Origin: Allosediminivita sp964397775
GTDB taxonomy: Bacteria; Pseudomonadota; Alphaproteobacteria; Rhodobacterales; Rhodobacteraceae
DNA length: 64,000 bases
NCBI GenBank assembly: GCA_964397775.1
Contig: CAYNKL010000001.1
Coordinates: forward strand, 1-64,000
Reading direction: 5' to 3'
The notes beneath the pieces were generated by a model. It was not told where the DNA came from. It was given only the letters and a program-made list of their open reading frames with translations, and ran no database searches. Below are positions 17,673 through 25,569 of the stretch, one piece after another. Made by a program: the position numbers and the translations under genes. Every line of letters begins with the position of its first letter. Position 1 is the stretch's first letter.

Positions 17673-18832
17673 GCCCCCACCGGCAACCGGCTCTCCACCA
17701 GCTCCACCCAGTAGGAGCAGCCCGCCGGGATCGCCTCGTCGTTGAAATCGTACTCCGGGTGGTGAACGCTCGCGCCCCCGCCGTTGCCGACCTGGATATA
17801 GGCCCCCCGCCGCGCCAGCAGCATGTAGGCGAAATCCTCTCCCGCCATCAGCGGCGGGCTGTCGGTCTCCACCTCAGGCGTGATCCGCTTGGCCGCCTCC
17901 GCCGCAAACCCCGCCTCTTCGGCGTAGTTCACCGTCGCCGGATAGCCGTTGTGATACTCGATCACCGCCTCCGCCCCGTAGACCGCCGCCCCGTTCGACA
18001 CGATCTCGCGGATCCGCCCCTCGGTCAGCTTGCGCAGCTCGGGATCGAAACTCCGCACCGTGCCGCGCAGCGTCACCGTCTCGGGGATGACGTTGTAGGC
18101 GTCCGTCGCCGTGCGGAAACTGCACACCGACACCACCAGCGACTTCAGCGGATCGGCGCTGCGCGACACCATGCTCTGCAGGCTCATGACGATGCCCGAG
18201 GCCGCCAGCGTCGGGTCGATGCACTCGTGCGGCCGCGCCGCATGCCCGCCCCGCCCCTTGACCGTGATGTCGAAGGTATCCACCGCCGCGTACATCGGCC
18301 CCGAGTTGATCGAGAACGTCCCCACCGGCTTGCCCGGCGCGTTGTGCATCCCGTAGACCTCGGCGATGTCGAAGCGCTCCATCATGCCGTCCTGGACCAT
18401 GGCCTCGCCACCGCCGCCGCCCTCCTCGGCGGGCTGGAAGATCACCGCAACGCTGCCTGCGAAATTCCGGCTCTCCGCCAGGTACTTGGCCGCGCCGAGA
18501 AGCATGGCCGTGTGCCCGTCGTGGCCGCAGGCATGCATGATGCCCGGGACCTCCGAGGCGTAGGGCTTGCCCGTCGCCTCGTGGATCGGCAGCGCGTCCA
18601 TGTCCGCCCGAAGCCCCACCGTCCGGCCCTCTGCCCTGCCCTTGATGAGCCCCACGACCCCCGTGCGCCCGATGCCTTCCACCACCTCGTCGCAGCCGAA
18701 GTCCCGCAGCTTCTCGGCCACGAAGGCGGCGGTCCTGTGCGTCTCGTAGAGCAGCTCCGGCATCCGATGCAGATCCCGGCGCCACCCGGTGATCTCCTCG
18801 TGCATCTCGGCAAGACGGTTGCGGATCGGCAT
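17669..18832 (-). CDS. M20 family amidohydrolase (hippurate hydrolase-like)
   Basis: A 387-residue M20D metalloamidase, cleaving N-acyl amino acids. Two-metal site motifs: HACGHDGHTAML, the catalytic PAEEGGGGGEAM, and the C-terminal VHHPEYDFNDEAIP. The ATG at 18832 has GAAGGAG six to seven bases upstream and the family N-terminus; the longer open frame has no homology. The 18833-19059 stretch behind it shows no gene. Confidence 0.9.
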   Translation of the reverse strand: MPIRNRLAEMHEEITGWRRDLHRMPELLYETHRTAAFVAEKLRDFGCDEVVEGIGRTGVVGLIKGRAEGRTVGLRADMDALPIHEATGKPYASEVPGIMHACGHDGHTAMLLGAAKYLAESRNFAGSVAVIFQPAEEGGGGGEAMVQDGMMERFDIAEVYGMHNAPGKPVGTFSINSGPMYAAVDTFDITVKGRGGHAARPHECIDPTLAASGIVMSLQSMVSRSADPLKSLVVSVCSFRTATDAYNVIPETVTLRGTVRSFDPELRKLTEGRIREIVSNGAAVYGAEAVIEYHNGYPATVNYAEEAGFAAEAAKRITPEVETDSPPLMAGEDFAYMLLARRGAYIQVGNGGGASVHHPEYDFNDEAIPAGCSYWVELVESRLPVGA

Positions 18833-19059
18833 GACAGGCTCCTTCGTGTCCGGTGTTTGGCCGGATACTGCGAGGCGCGGGCGGGGAAATCCAGAGGTGC
18901 GAGGGCACATGTCCCGTCGCGAGATGCGATGCGCCCGGGTTTTGATCGCATGCCAAAACACTCCGGTTCGGCCCCAACCTGCCCTGCGCTTTCGCTTCAG
19001 GCGCCATTCATCGCGCAGCATTCTTTCTTGGGGGAGCGTCATCCGTGCGGACGAATGCG

Positions 19060-19506
19060 CTATTCAATCTGGCGCAAATCGTCCGGCAAAGCGCCCATGG
19101 CGTCGGCGATCCGTCGCATGTCGTCCGGCGTGACCCTGCGCTTCGGACCGCGTAGCAGCAGGCCCCAGTTGCCGGTGCGGCCACGCGTGAGATCCAGCCG
19201 CTCCAGTAGCGGTCGGATTGGCGCGGGGCGGATCTCTGCCAGATAGGCGACATCGACCCCGAACGGGTTGAAGTCCATTGCATGCGCGGCCTGGTAGGGT
19301 GCCTCCGACGTGATCTGCCCGAGGGCTGTGAAGGCCTGAACCGGGGCGCCCGTGCCCATGGCTTCGCGCGGAGAACAATAGGCAAGCCAGTCGCCTTTCC
19401 GCAGCGCTTTGACCGCGTCGTGCCTGCCGTGGCCAAGTTGTGCGAAGCCGCCCGCGACGCCGCCTCGGACGTGGTCGGCCGAGGCGATCCCGATTCAGCA
19501 GGACAT
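19060..19506 (-). pseudogene. EVE-domain protein gene with an early in-frame TGA
   Basis: Reading from ATG 19506 gives M-S-C-stop-I-G-I-A-S-A-D-H-V and then a complete EVE (PUA-like) domain: VAGGFAQLGHGRHDAV, KGDWLAYCSPRE, VQAFTALGQIT, APIRPLLERLDLTRG, NWGLLLRG. EVE proteins of this group start with a short M-x-x-W-I-G sequence, so the TGA at 19495-19497 stands exactly where Trp (TGG) is expected. No good alternative start lies between it and residue 50. The most likely reading is a nonsense mutation. The domain, thought to bind modified bases, is otherwise intact over about 145 codons. It lies 4 nt after the broken VOC gene. Confidence 0.8.
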
Positions 19507-19510
19507 GATC

Positions 19511-19855
19511 TCAGCTTTCCTGCGCGACGTTATGCGCCGTGATCGTATAGCCGAAGGGGTCTTCGAACGCGAAGTGGCGGCCGAAAGGGTCGTGCTTGGG
19601 CGCAAAGCCGATGGTCACGCCTTGCGCTTTCAGGTGGTCGTGCAGCCCGTCGGCGTCGTCACAGCCGAACCAGAGTGCGATGCCATGACCGGGCGGCCGG
19701 ATGGCCTTGAGGTCGCCCAGCGGGGGTGCGCAGGGCAAAGGAGATGGGTTTTCTGTCGAAGACCACCGCGTCCGGCGGCTCGGCGCGGGATGGCGTCAGT
19801 CCGACGCCCTTTCAAAGACGTAACAGCGCGGTCGACAGAGCGCGGTACCGCTCAC
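19511..19855 (-). pseudogene. VOC/glyoxalase family gene, frameshifted and internally deleted
   Basis: Three pieces of one VOC-fold protein lie in order but in different frames: YVFERA (after GTG 19855), then GLTPSRAEPPDAVVFD and FALRTP, then PLGDLKAIRPPG, GIALWFGCDDADGLHDHLK and FGRHFAFEDPFGYTITAHN. Removing one C from the C5 run at 19722-19726 joins the last two pieces seamlessly. A further break near 19800-19815 has lost about a dozen residues. The C-terminal half alone is open as 19511-19738, but it lacks half of the fold. Confidence 0.75.
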
Positions 19856-19878
19856 AGTCTCGGCGGGCGAGGCCGGGC

Positions 19879-21000
19879 TCACAGCGTCACCACGAGTTTT
19901 GCGGCCGAGACGCCCTGTTTCTGCCGCTCGAAGGCCGGCTGGATCGCGTCCAGCCCGTCGCCCGCGATCAGGGGCGGTGGTGCGGCGACGATCCGGCCCG
20001 TGGCCAGCGCCTGCGGCAGGAAGCCCTCGAATATCGCCGGGCCGAGGTCGGTGTCCATCAGCGCCGTCCCCCAGATGGTCGAGCGCGCCACGCCCCGGCG
20101 CCTTGCCGCCACCCAGAGCCCGGCCATGCCTGCGACCATGCCGGGCAGCATCCGGGTCATGAGCGTCCAGGCACCCGGCCTGTCCGGCAGGGCATCGATA
20201 TCGACCGGTGGAAAGGTTGCCATGGCGACATTTCGCGTGCCTGCCCTGGCGCCGAGCACCTCGATGCACGCGCGGGCGGAGCCCGCGCCGATCGCCAGCG
20301 CCCCTGCTACAGTGTAGCCACGCAGCGCCCGCGCCACCTGGCCCGCGGCGTCCGGGCCCGCGTAGTCGAGCACATTGTCCGCGCCAAGGCGTTTCAGGTA
20401 GTCAAAATTGCGCGGCGAGGCGGTGGCGATGACGCGAAAGCCCGCCGCCTTGGCCAACTGGATGGCGCTGCATCCGACGCTGGTCGACCCGCCCCAGACA
20501 AGCACCGTCTGTCCCCGATCCTCGGAACCGGCACCGGGCCGGGAAAGGTCGAGCTGATCCTCAGCGAAAAGACCGCAGGCCGCCGTCGACAGCGCCAGCG
20601 GCAGGACGGCGGCGGCCTCAAAGCTCATGTCATCCGGGATCGGCGCAGAGAGGTCCGCCCGCACATTGGGAAAAAGCTGAAAGGCCGCTTCGGCGTCGCG
20701 GTTGCGGGACTTCTCCATGCCGGTCGCGAGCGCGACGATCCGGTCACCGGGCGCAAACCTCGTGACACCGGGACCCACCGCCTCGACCTCTCCGGCCACG
20801 TCGAAGCCCAGGATCATCGGATAGGCTCGCCAGCCGTAGAGGGCATTGCCCATCTTCTGCTTGAAACGGTCGACAGGGTTGATCGCGACGGCACGGGCCC
20901 GCAGCCGGATCTGTCCCGGCTCTGGCGGCAGGAGCGGGGCCTCGGAGACGGTCAGCGGAGCGTGTGGGGCGGCGAGCCAGGCGGCAAGGTTCGGTGACAT
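19879..21000 (-). CDS. MDR-superfamily zinc-type alcohol dehydrogenase/quinone-reductase-like protein
   Basis: A 373-residue medium-chain NADPH oxidoreductase related to enoyl reductases and quinone reductases. An N-terminal GroES-like domain (AVAINPVDRFKQKMG, LGFDVAGEVEAVG) precedes a Rossmann domain (VLVWGGSTSVGCSAIQLAKAAG). The structural-zinc cysteines are not evident, as expected for the QOR-like branch. ATG 21000 is preferred because an AGGTAG site precedes it; ATG 21006 would lie too close. It would be repressed by the divergent TetR, and heads a three-gene operon whose other two genes are broken. Confidence 0.85.
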   Translation of the reverse strand: MSPNLAAWLAAPHAPLTVSEAPLLPPEPGQIRLRARAVAINPVDRFKQKMGNALYGWRAYPMILGFDVAGEVEAVGPGVTRFAPGDRIVALATGMEKSRNRDAEAAFQLFPNVRADLSAPIPDDMSFEAAAVLPLALSTAACGLFAEDQLDLSRPGAGSEDRGQTVLVWGGSTSVGCSAIQLAKAAGFRVIATASPRNFDYLKRLGADNVLDYAGPDAAGQVARALRGYTVAGALAIGAGSARACIEVLGARAGTRNVAMATFPPVDIDALPDRPGAWTLMTRMLPGMVAGMAGLWVAARRRGVARSTIWGTALMDTDLGPAIFEGFLPQALATGRIVAAPPPLIAGDGLDAIQPAFERQKQGVSAAKLVVTL

Positions 21001-21008
21001 GGGCATCT

Positions 21009-21044
21009 ACCTATCGTTGATAGGTTTTAAGCTATCACTGATAG
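21009..21044. promoter_or_regulatory. Two tetO-like operators between the MDR gene and tetR-family gene
   Basis: Two palindromes with identical arms stand 21 bp apart centre to centre: CTATCGTTGATAG (21011-21023, extended to ACCTATC/GATAGGT at 21009-21025) and CTATCACTGATAG (21032-21044). On the minus strand the second reads TCCCTATCAGTGATAG, matching the first 16 bases of the Tn10 tetO2 operator as I know it. The first also overlaps the leader and ribosome site of the MDR gene. Confidence 0.8.
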
Positions 21045-21112
21045 GGAGGCTTTCAAGGTCCGGCAGGCAGGGTTAGTTTGGAAAGCTCAAGATGCAGGAG
21101 TGACCACCGATC

Positions 21113-21727
21113 ATGCCGACCGAAGAGAGGACACCAAGGCGCCGCAACCGCAGGGACGACATCCTTGATGTGGCAGGAGACCTCTTCGCTCATCACGGCG
21201 TGGACGCGGTGACGACGCGGCGCATCGCACAGGCTGTCGGGATCTCGCAGCCCTCGCTCTATGCGCATTTCACCTCGCTCCAGCAGATCCAGGACGAGGT
21301 CGCGGCCGGGGCCTTCGCGCGTCTGGAACAGGCGATCTCCTCAGCCGACGGCGAGAGCCCGGAAACACAGCTCACAAATGCGGTGCGTGGCTATTTCGAC
21401 TTCGGTCTATCTCAGCCGCATGCCTATCGGATTGCCTTCATGCTGGAGTATCCGGGGAATACGCCAGACGCGCCCGACGCAAGCATGTCCGGGTTCGATC
21501 AGACCGATCATCCCGGCCCTCGGGCCTTCGCGCATCTGGTCCGGATCGTGGGGCTGAATCGTCCGGATCTCTCTGCCGAAACGGTCGTGATGCGAAGTCA
21601 GAGCCTCTGGGCTTCCCTCCACGGCCTTGTCTCGCTCCTGCTCGCCCGACCGGCATTCCCCTGGGGCGACACCACGGCGCTCGTCGACGAGCACTGCCGC
21701 CTGGCTTGCAAGATGGTCTTCGACTGA
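21113..21727 (+). CDS. TetR-family repressor with Tn10-TetR-like recognition helix
   Basis: A 204-residue TetR-family regulator, HTH at about residues 27-55. The segment VTTRRIAQAVGISQPSLYAHF aligns without gaps to Tn10 TetR and keeps its base-contacting residues: Arg36 (R28 in TetR), Gln46 (Q38), Pro47 (P39), Tyr50 (Y42) and His52 (H44), with Ser48 replacing T40. The C-terminal ligand domain is unlike tetracycline-binding TetR, so the inducer differs. It is divergent from the MDR gene and presumably represses both through the two tetO-like sites. Confidence 0.88.
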   Translation: MPTEERTPRRRNRRDDILDVAGDLFAHHGVDAVTTRRIAQAVGISQPSLYAHFTSLQQIQDEVAAGAFARLEQAISSADGESPETQLTNAVRGYFDFGLSQPHAYRIAFMLEYPGNTPDAPDASMSGFDQTDHPGPRAFAHLVRIVGLNRPDLSAETVVMRSQSLWASLHGLVSLLLARPAFPWGDTTALVDEHCRLACKMVFD

Positions 21728-21829
21728 AACAGTTGATCTCGAGGAAGGGGCGACCCGTTGCCATGACCCTTCGGGCTGACCTACCTCCATTGAGCATCCC
21801 GGTTTCTGTCCCAGTCCATAACGCGTCCA

Positions 21830-22186
21830 GGGCCACGTCGGCAGGCCAAGCCAGATCCGGCGCACACCGCCGGGCGCCAGAAGATACGCCGCGAGACTGG
21901 GCGCGCCGGTGCCGCCGGGGGTCTACGCCCCGTCGAAGGGCAAGGTGTCAAAAACAAGCGTTCCCTTCAGTTCCAGGAAGTCGGCATCACCCTCGGGGGC
22001 CGCGTAGCCCCTGGCCACCTGAATCCTGATAGGATGTGCTTCGGCGGCCATGACCGGGGTGTAGCCCGTGGCATTTCCGTAGATGCCCATACCGAGGTCA
22101 ATCTACTCTTCGCGAGGGTTGGGGCGGAATTGACCGATGAGTGAAAGAAGCGGGTTGCCAGAGAGGACGTCAGGCCTGAGGAACAT
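21830..22186 (-). pseudogene. Aromatic/aspartate aminotransferase 5' remnant with two in-frame TAG codons
   Basis: One frame from ATG 22186 reads like the N-terminal quarter of a class I aminotransferase (TyrB/AspC type): MFLRPDVLSGNPLLSLIGQF, RPNPREE, stop, IDLGMGIYGNATGYTPVMAA, then GPEGD-like APEGDADFLEL, LVF, stop, then TPGGTGAP and RRIWLGLPTWP. The TAG at 22103-22105 replaces the usual Lys before IDLG and the TAG at 21923-21925 replaces the usual Gln before TPGGTGA, so both are single-base nonsense mutations. After PTWP the homology ends and the PLP-lysine half is missing, about 100 nt from the tetR-family gene. Confidence 0.75.
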
Positions 22187-22200
22187 GGGAGCGGAGCCCG

Positions 22201-22809
22201 TCATTCGGTTTGCGCGGCAGCGGGGCGAGTCTGGCCGATGTGGAAGTTCCAGGCGATCACGGCGTTGAGGACAACCGCGCCTGCAAAGGAGCAGAGGACG
22301 TTCTCGAACGGCAGGTAGATCAGCGCGATACCGAAGACGACCGCGTCGAAGCACATCTGGAACCACCCGGTCTTGAAGCCGGTGCGCTCCTCGACGATCA
22401 GAGCCAAGATCCCGAGCCCGCCCGCGGAGGCGTTGTGGCGGAAGAGAGCGATCAGACCGACGCCGCTGCAAGCGCCCGCGAGGATCCCGGCAAGCAAGGG
22501 AGGGAGCGCGTCGAAGGACATCGCGTGACCCAGAAACTGCGTGACGACCGATATGCCCGCCACGGCAATGACCGTGCGCAGCGTGAAGACGGGGCCACGC
22601 CGCTTCCAGGACAGCACGAAGAAGGGCAGGCTGATCAGCAGGAACAGGGTGCCGAAGTCTAGAGGGACCAGATAGGACAGCAGAACGGCAAGACCTGCGG
22701 TCTGGCCGGTCACCAGGCCCGCCGCCTTGAGGAAGGTGACGCCAAGGCTTGTCAGCAGGATGCCGAACGCCAGTCCTTGCATGTCGTAGAGTGAGAAATG
22801 CTTTCGCAT
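22201..22809 (-). CDS. YitT family membrane protein
   Basis: A 202-residue integral membrane protein with five or six hydrophobic helices, matching the YitT/DUF161 family (GILLTSLGVTFLKAAG, GQTAGLAVLLSYL, ASAGGLGILALIVEERTG, GWFQMCFDAVVF). The transported substrate, if any, is unknown. Its stop overlaps the start area of the aminotransferase remnant, hinting that both once formed a unit. The GntR gene ends 1 nt upstream of its start. Confidence 0.85.
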   Translation of the reverse strand: MRKHFSLYDMQGLAFGILLTSLGVTFLKAAGLVTGQTAGLAVLLSYLVPLDFGTLFLLISLPFFVLSWKRRGPVFTLRTVIAVAGISVVTQFLGHAMSFDALPPLLAGILAGACSGVGLIALFRHNASAGGLGILALIVEERTGFKTGWFQMCFDAVVFGIALIYLPFENVLCSFAGAVVLNAVIAWNFHIGQTRPAAAQTE

Positions 22810-22810
22810 G

Positions 22811-23581
22811 TCAGAATTCCAGGGTCAGTTGGTCGCCGGGCGCGTAGATGTCCTGATGATAGAACGGGCGACCATCATTGAGATAGGTGCGCGCCGTGAT
22901 GTGAAAGACGCTGGCCCCGGGTGTCATCTCGAACAACGCGGCCTGGCGCGGAGCGAGGGTCTTGATGGCCACTTGCGTCGAGGGGCGCTGCGCCCGCTGG
23001 CCAAGAAGGGCCTCGAGATGCACGCGCAGGTTCACCCCGTCGAGTTCACTGAGTTCGATGGTGTCGATGTTGATCAGGTCGGCGGGCAGGTACATTTCCG
23101 CCCCGATCCCGATGCCATCACCGGACAGCCTTCGCCGCAGCACGATGTAGGGACCCTCGCCGAGATGCTCGGTCCATGGTCCGGTCTCGTTGCTGCGCAG
23201 CACCTCGATACGTGCAGACGTCAGGCGCAGCGGACGCTGGGTCGAGAGAACACGGAAACGGAAGTGCCAGACGCTTGGCCCCATCGGTTCCGCATCCGCA
23301 ACGCGCGTGCCGTCCCCTCTGCGCCGAATGATCAGGCCGAGGTCCTGCAACTGTCCCAAGGCGCTCTGAACCGTGCCCGGCGCAAGCTGCAGCCGCTGCG
23401 CCAACTCGGCTTCGGGTGGCAGCCGGTCGCCTGGCTTGAACACGCCGTCGCGTATTGCCGACATCAGGGCGAGCCGCAGCGCACTGCGCTTGGTTTCGCG
23501 CGGGTTCCGGGCCCGTTCGTCCTGAAGCCGGAGGCGAATTTGCTCACACCGGTCAACCGTTGCGATCTCTGCGGTGCTCAT
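22811..23581 (-). CDS. GntR-family regulator of the first TTT operon
   Basis: A 256-residue HutC-subfamily regulator. The N-terminal winged HTH is ALRLALMSAIRDGVFKPGDR followed by LPPEAELAQRLQLAPGTVQS; the UTRA effector domain follows (LSGDGIGIGAEMYLPADL, FHITARTYLNDGRPFYHQDIY). The ATG at 23581 overlaps the tctA stop as ATGA, so the regulator is the last gene of the transporter operon it probably controls. Confidence 0.88.
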   Translation of the reverse strand: MSTAEIATVDRCEQIRLRLQDERARNPRETKRSALRLALMSAIRDGVFKPGDRLPPEAELAQRLQLAPGTVQSALGQLQDLGLIIRRRGDGTRVADAEPMGPSVWHFRFRVLSTQRPLRLTSARIEVLRSNETGPWTEHLGEGPYIVLRRRLSGDGIGIGAEMYLPADLINIDTIELSELDGVNLRVHLEALLGQRAQRPSTQVAIKTLAPRQAALFEMTPGASVFHITARTYLNDGRPFYHQDIYAPGDQLTLEF

Positions 23582-25089
23582 ACGGGTGTCTCCTGAGGGT
23601 GGCGGCCACGCCAGATGGCGCGGAAGACGACGGCAATCGCAAGCAAAAGGAAGATCGCCGCGACCGGACTTGCCAACATCGCAAGACCATCGACCTGATA
23701 CAACTGCAGGGACTGCCGCAGCGAGGTTTCGAACATCTCGCCGAGGAGGAAGCCGATCACCGTGCAAACCACGGAAATCCCGGCGCGGGTAAAGAGAATT
23801 CCAAGCCCGGCAAAGGCAAGCATCACGCCGACATCCCAAAGCGATTGCGTCGGCAGGTAGATGCCGAAGACACTGAACATCAGAACCGGCGGCAGGATGA
23901 GGCGGCGCGGGATGCGGGCGAATTGCACCCAGAGCGACAGGCCGGCGCGGCCGATGATCAGATGGATCAGGTTGGCGATGATCATCGAGGCGAAGAGACC
24001 GTAGATCAACTCGCCGTGCATGGTCAGCATGAAGGGGCCGGGCACCACGCCGTGCATCACGAGGGCACCGATCAGCAGGGCTGCGGCGATGTTGCCGGGA
24101 ATGCCAAGCGCGATGGTCGGGACGAGGTTCGAGCCGACGACGGCGCTGTTGGCGCTCTCCGTGGCCACGATCCCGTCGGGTGTGCCCTTGCCAAAGGCTT
24201 CGGGGGTCTTCGAGGCGCGCTTGGCGGCCGAATAGGACAGGAAAGAGGCCAGCGTCACACCCAGCCCGGGCAGCATGCCGACCAGAGAGCCCGTCAGTGC
24301 TCCGCGCAGCAGCGTCCTCCAGTACGAGAAGAACTCGCGCGCGGGCAGCCGGCGCCCTTCCCTGGTTTCGGCCTGGTTTGCGGCGAAATCGTCCGCGGCG
24401 CGTCCGGTGGCCAGGTCCGAGACCTGCATCACCACCGAGCCCAGGGCCAGCGCGCCGATGGCCAGGGCCGAGAGCGAGAACCCGTCGTAGAGCTCGATCC
24501 GTCCGAAGGTCAGCCGCGGCGTCGAGGACACCGGGTCCAGGCCGACCGTCGCGAGAAAGATGCCGATGAAGATGGCCATGCCGCTCTTGAGAGGGGAGTC
24601 CCCGGCGATGCCGGCAATCAGCGCGAAGGAGAAGAGAAGCACCGCGGTGTATTCGACCGGCCCGAATTGCAGGGCAAAGGCCGCGAAGGGAACCACCAGG
24701 ATCACAAGCAGAATGTCCGAGATGGTGTCTCCGGTGATCGAGGAGAACAGGGCGAACTTCATGGCCCGAAAAGCCTCGCCCCGCCGCGCCATTGGGTATC
24801 CGTCCCAGGCGGTGGTCGCAGCCTCGGGAGAGCCGGGGGAATTGAGAAGGATCGCCGGGATCGCACCGCCAGACGTGCCGCCCTTGTTGACGCCGACCAG
24901 AAAGGCGATGGCCGCGAGGGGCGACATGTAGAAGGTCAGCGGGATGAGGACGGCCATGGCCGTGACGCTGCCGAGGCCGGGCAGCACGCCGATGACGATG
25001 CCGAGCGTGATGCCGAGCGCGATGAACACCAGGTTCATCGGGTCCAGAGCCGCAGCGAAGGCGTGGAGGAACACGTCGATCATGGTCAC
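23578..25089 (-). CDS. Tripartite tricarboxylate transporter, large permease (TctA family)
   Basis: A 503-residue membrane protein with about twelve helices. Family motifs: GVLPGLGSVTAMAVLIPLTF, NKGGTSGGAIPAILLNSPGS, DGYPMARRGEA and the second-half repeat GMLPGLGVTLASFLSY. It forms the translocation channel with TctB, fed by the periplasmic TctC. The substrate is probably an organic acid but cannot be read from sequence. Confidence 0.92.
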   Translation of the reverse strand: MTMIDVFLHAFAAALDPMNLVFIALGITLGIVIGVLPGLGSVTAMAVLIPLTFYMSPLAAIAFLVGVNKGGTSGGAIPAILLNSPGSPEAATTAWDGYPMARRGEAFRAMKFALFSSITGDTISDILLVILVVPFAAFALQFGPVEYTAVLLFSFALIAGIAGDSPLKSGMAIFIGIFLATVGLDPVSSTPRLTFGRIELYDGFSLSALAIGALALGSVVMQVSDLATGRAADDFAANQAETREGRRLPAREFFSYWRTLLRGALTGSLVGMLPGLGVTLASFLSYSAAKRASKTPEAFGKGTPDGIVATESANSAVVGSNLVPTIALGIPGNIAAALLIGALVMHGVVPGPFMLTMHGELIYGLFASMIIANLIHLIIGRAGLSLWVQFARIPRRLILPPVLMFSVFGIYLPTQSLWDVGVMLAFAGLGILFTRAGISVVCTVIGFLLGEMFETSLRQSLQLYQVDGLAMLASPVAAIFLLLAIAVVFRAIWRGRHPQETPV

Positions 25090-25092
25090 ACC

Positions 25093-25569
25093 TCAGGGAA
25101 GCTGGATGTAGAAGGCGTGCCAGGCGAGTTGTTGGATCGCCAGCGGCAGAAGAAGCGACGCGACGGCGCAGAGGATCAGGTGGCGTCGCTGGCGGGCCAG
25201 GATCATGCCGGCGAAGCACGAAACCGCCCCCGCCGCGATGAAGCCCGCATAGCTGAGCAGCAGCATGGTGGCCGTGGCCCAGACCGCCCAGGCGAGGGTT
25301 TCGAGAAGCAGTGCCGGGCCAGGATGCGGGAGGCGGGACAGCGCGAACCCACGATTCTTGAACATCAGCGCCAGCCCGAACAGAGCTATCACGCTGACCG
25401 ACAAGGTCGGAAAGAAGCGCGGCGAAAGCTGACCGGCAGCAGACGTCGGCTCGATCTGTGCCGGGATGATCCAGAACGCGGTCACAATCGCCCCGAGCAC
25501 CGCGATCAGCCCGATGAAGAAGTCGAGGCGCCCTTGGGCACCCCGATCTGGCAGGCCGGTCTCACTCAT
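25093..25569 (-). CDS. Tripartite tricarboxylate transporter, small permease (TctB family)
   Basis: A 158-residue membrane protein with four hydrophobic helices, typical of the poorly conserved TctB subunit; the family hint is AAGQLSPRFFPTLSVSVIALFG. Its ATG overlaps the tctC stop (ATGA at 25566-25569) and tctA begins 3 nt further on, so all three subunits are coupled. Confidence 0.85.
   Translation of the reverse strand: MSETGLPDRGAQGRLDFFIGLIAVLGAIVTAFWIIPAQIEPTSAAGQLSPRFFPTLSVSVIALFGLALMFKNRGFALSRLPHPGPALLLETLAWAVWATATMLLLSYAGFIAAGAVSCFAGMILARQRRHLILCAVASLLLPLAIQQLAWHAFYIQLP

Noticed and set aside
19495..19497. TGA in the EVE gene as a selenocysteine codon
   Set aside because: The family has Trp at this position, no SECIS-like hairpin follows directly, and neighbouring genes are also broken, so a nonsense mutation is simpler.
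21009..21044. tetO-like sites as evidence of a tetracycline-resistance element
   Set aside because: No tet efflux or ribosome-protection gene is present and the regulator's C-terminal half is unlike tetracycline-binding TetR; the neighbour is an oxidoreductase.
22811..25219. 802-codon minus-strand frame merging the GntR gene with upstream sequence
   Set aside because: Only the last 256 codons match a protein family; the rest runs through tctA in the wrong frame. The ATG at 23581 with ATGA overlap is the right start.
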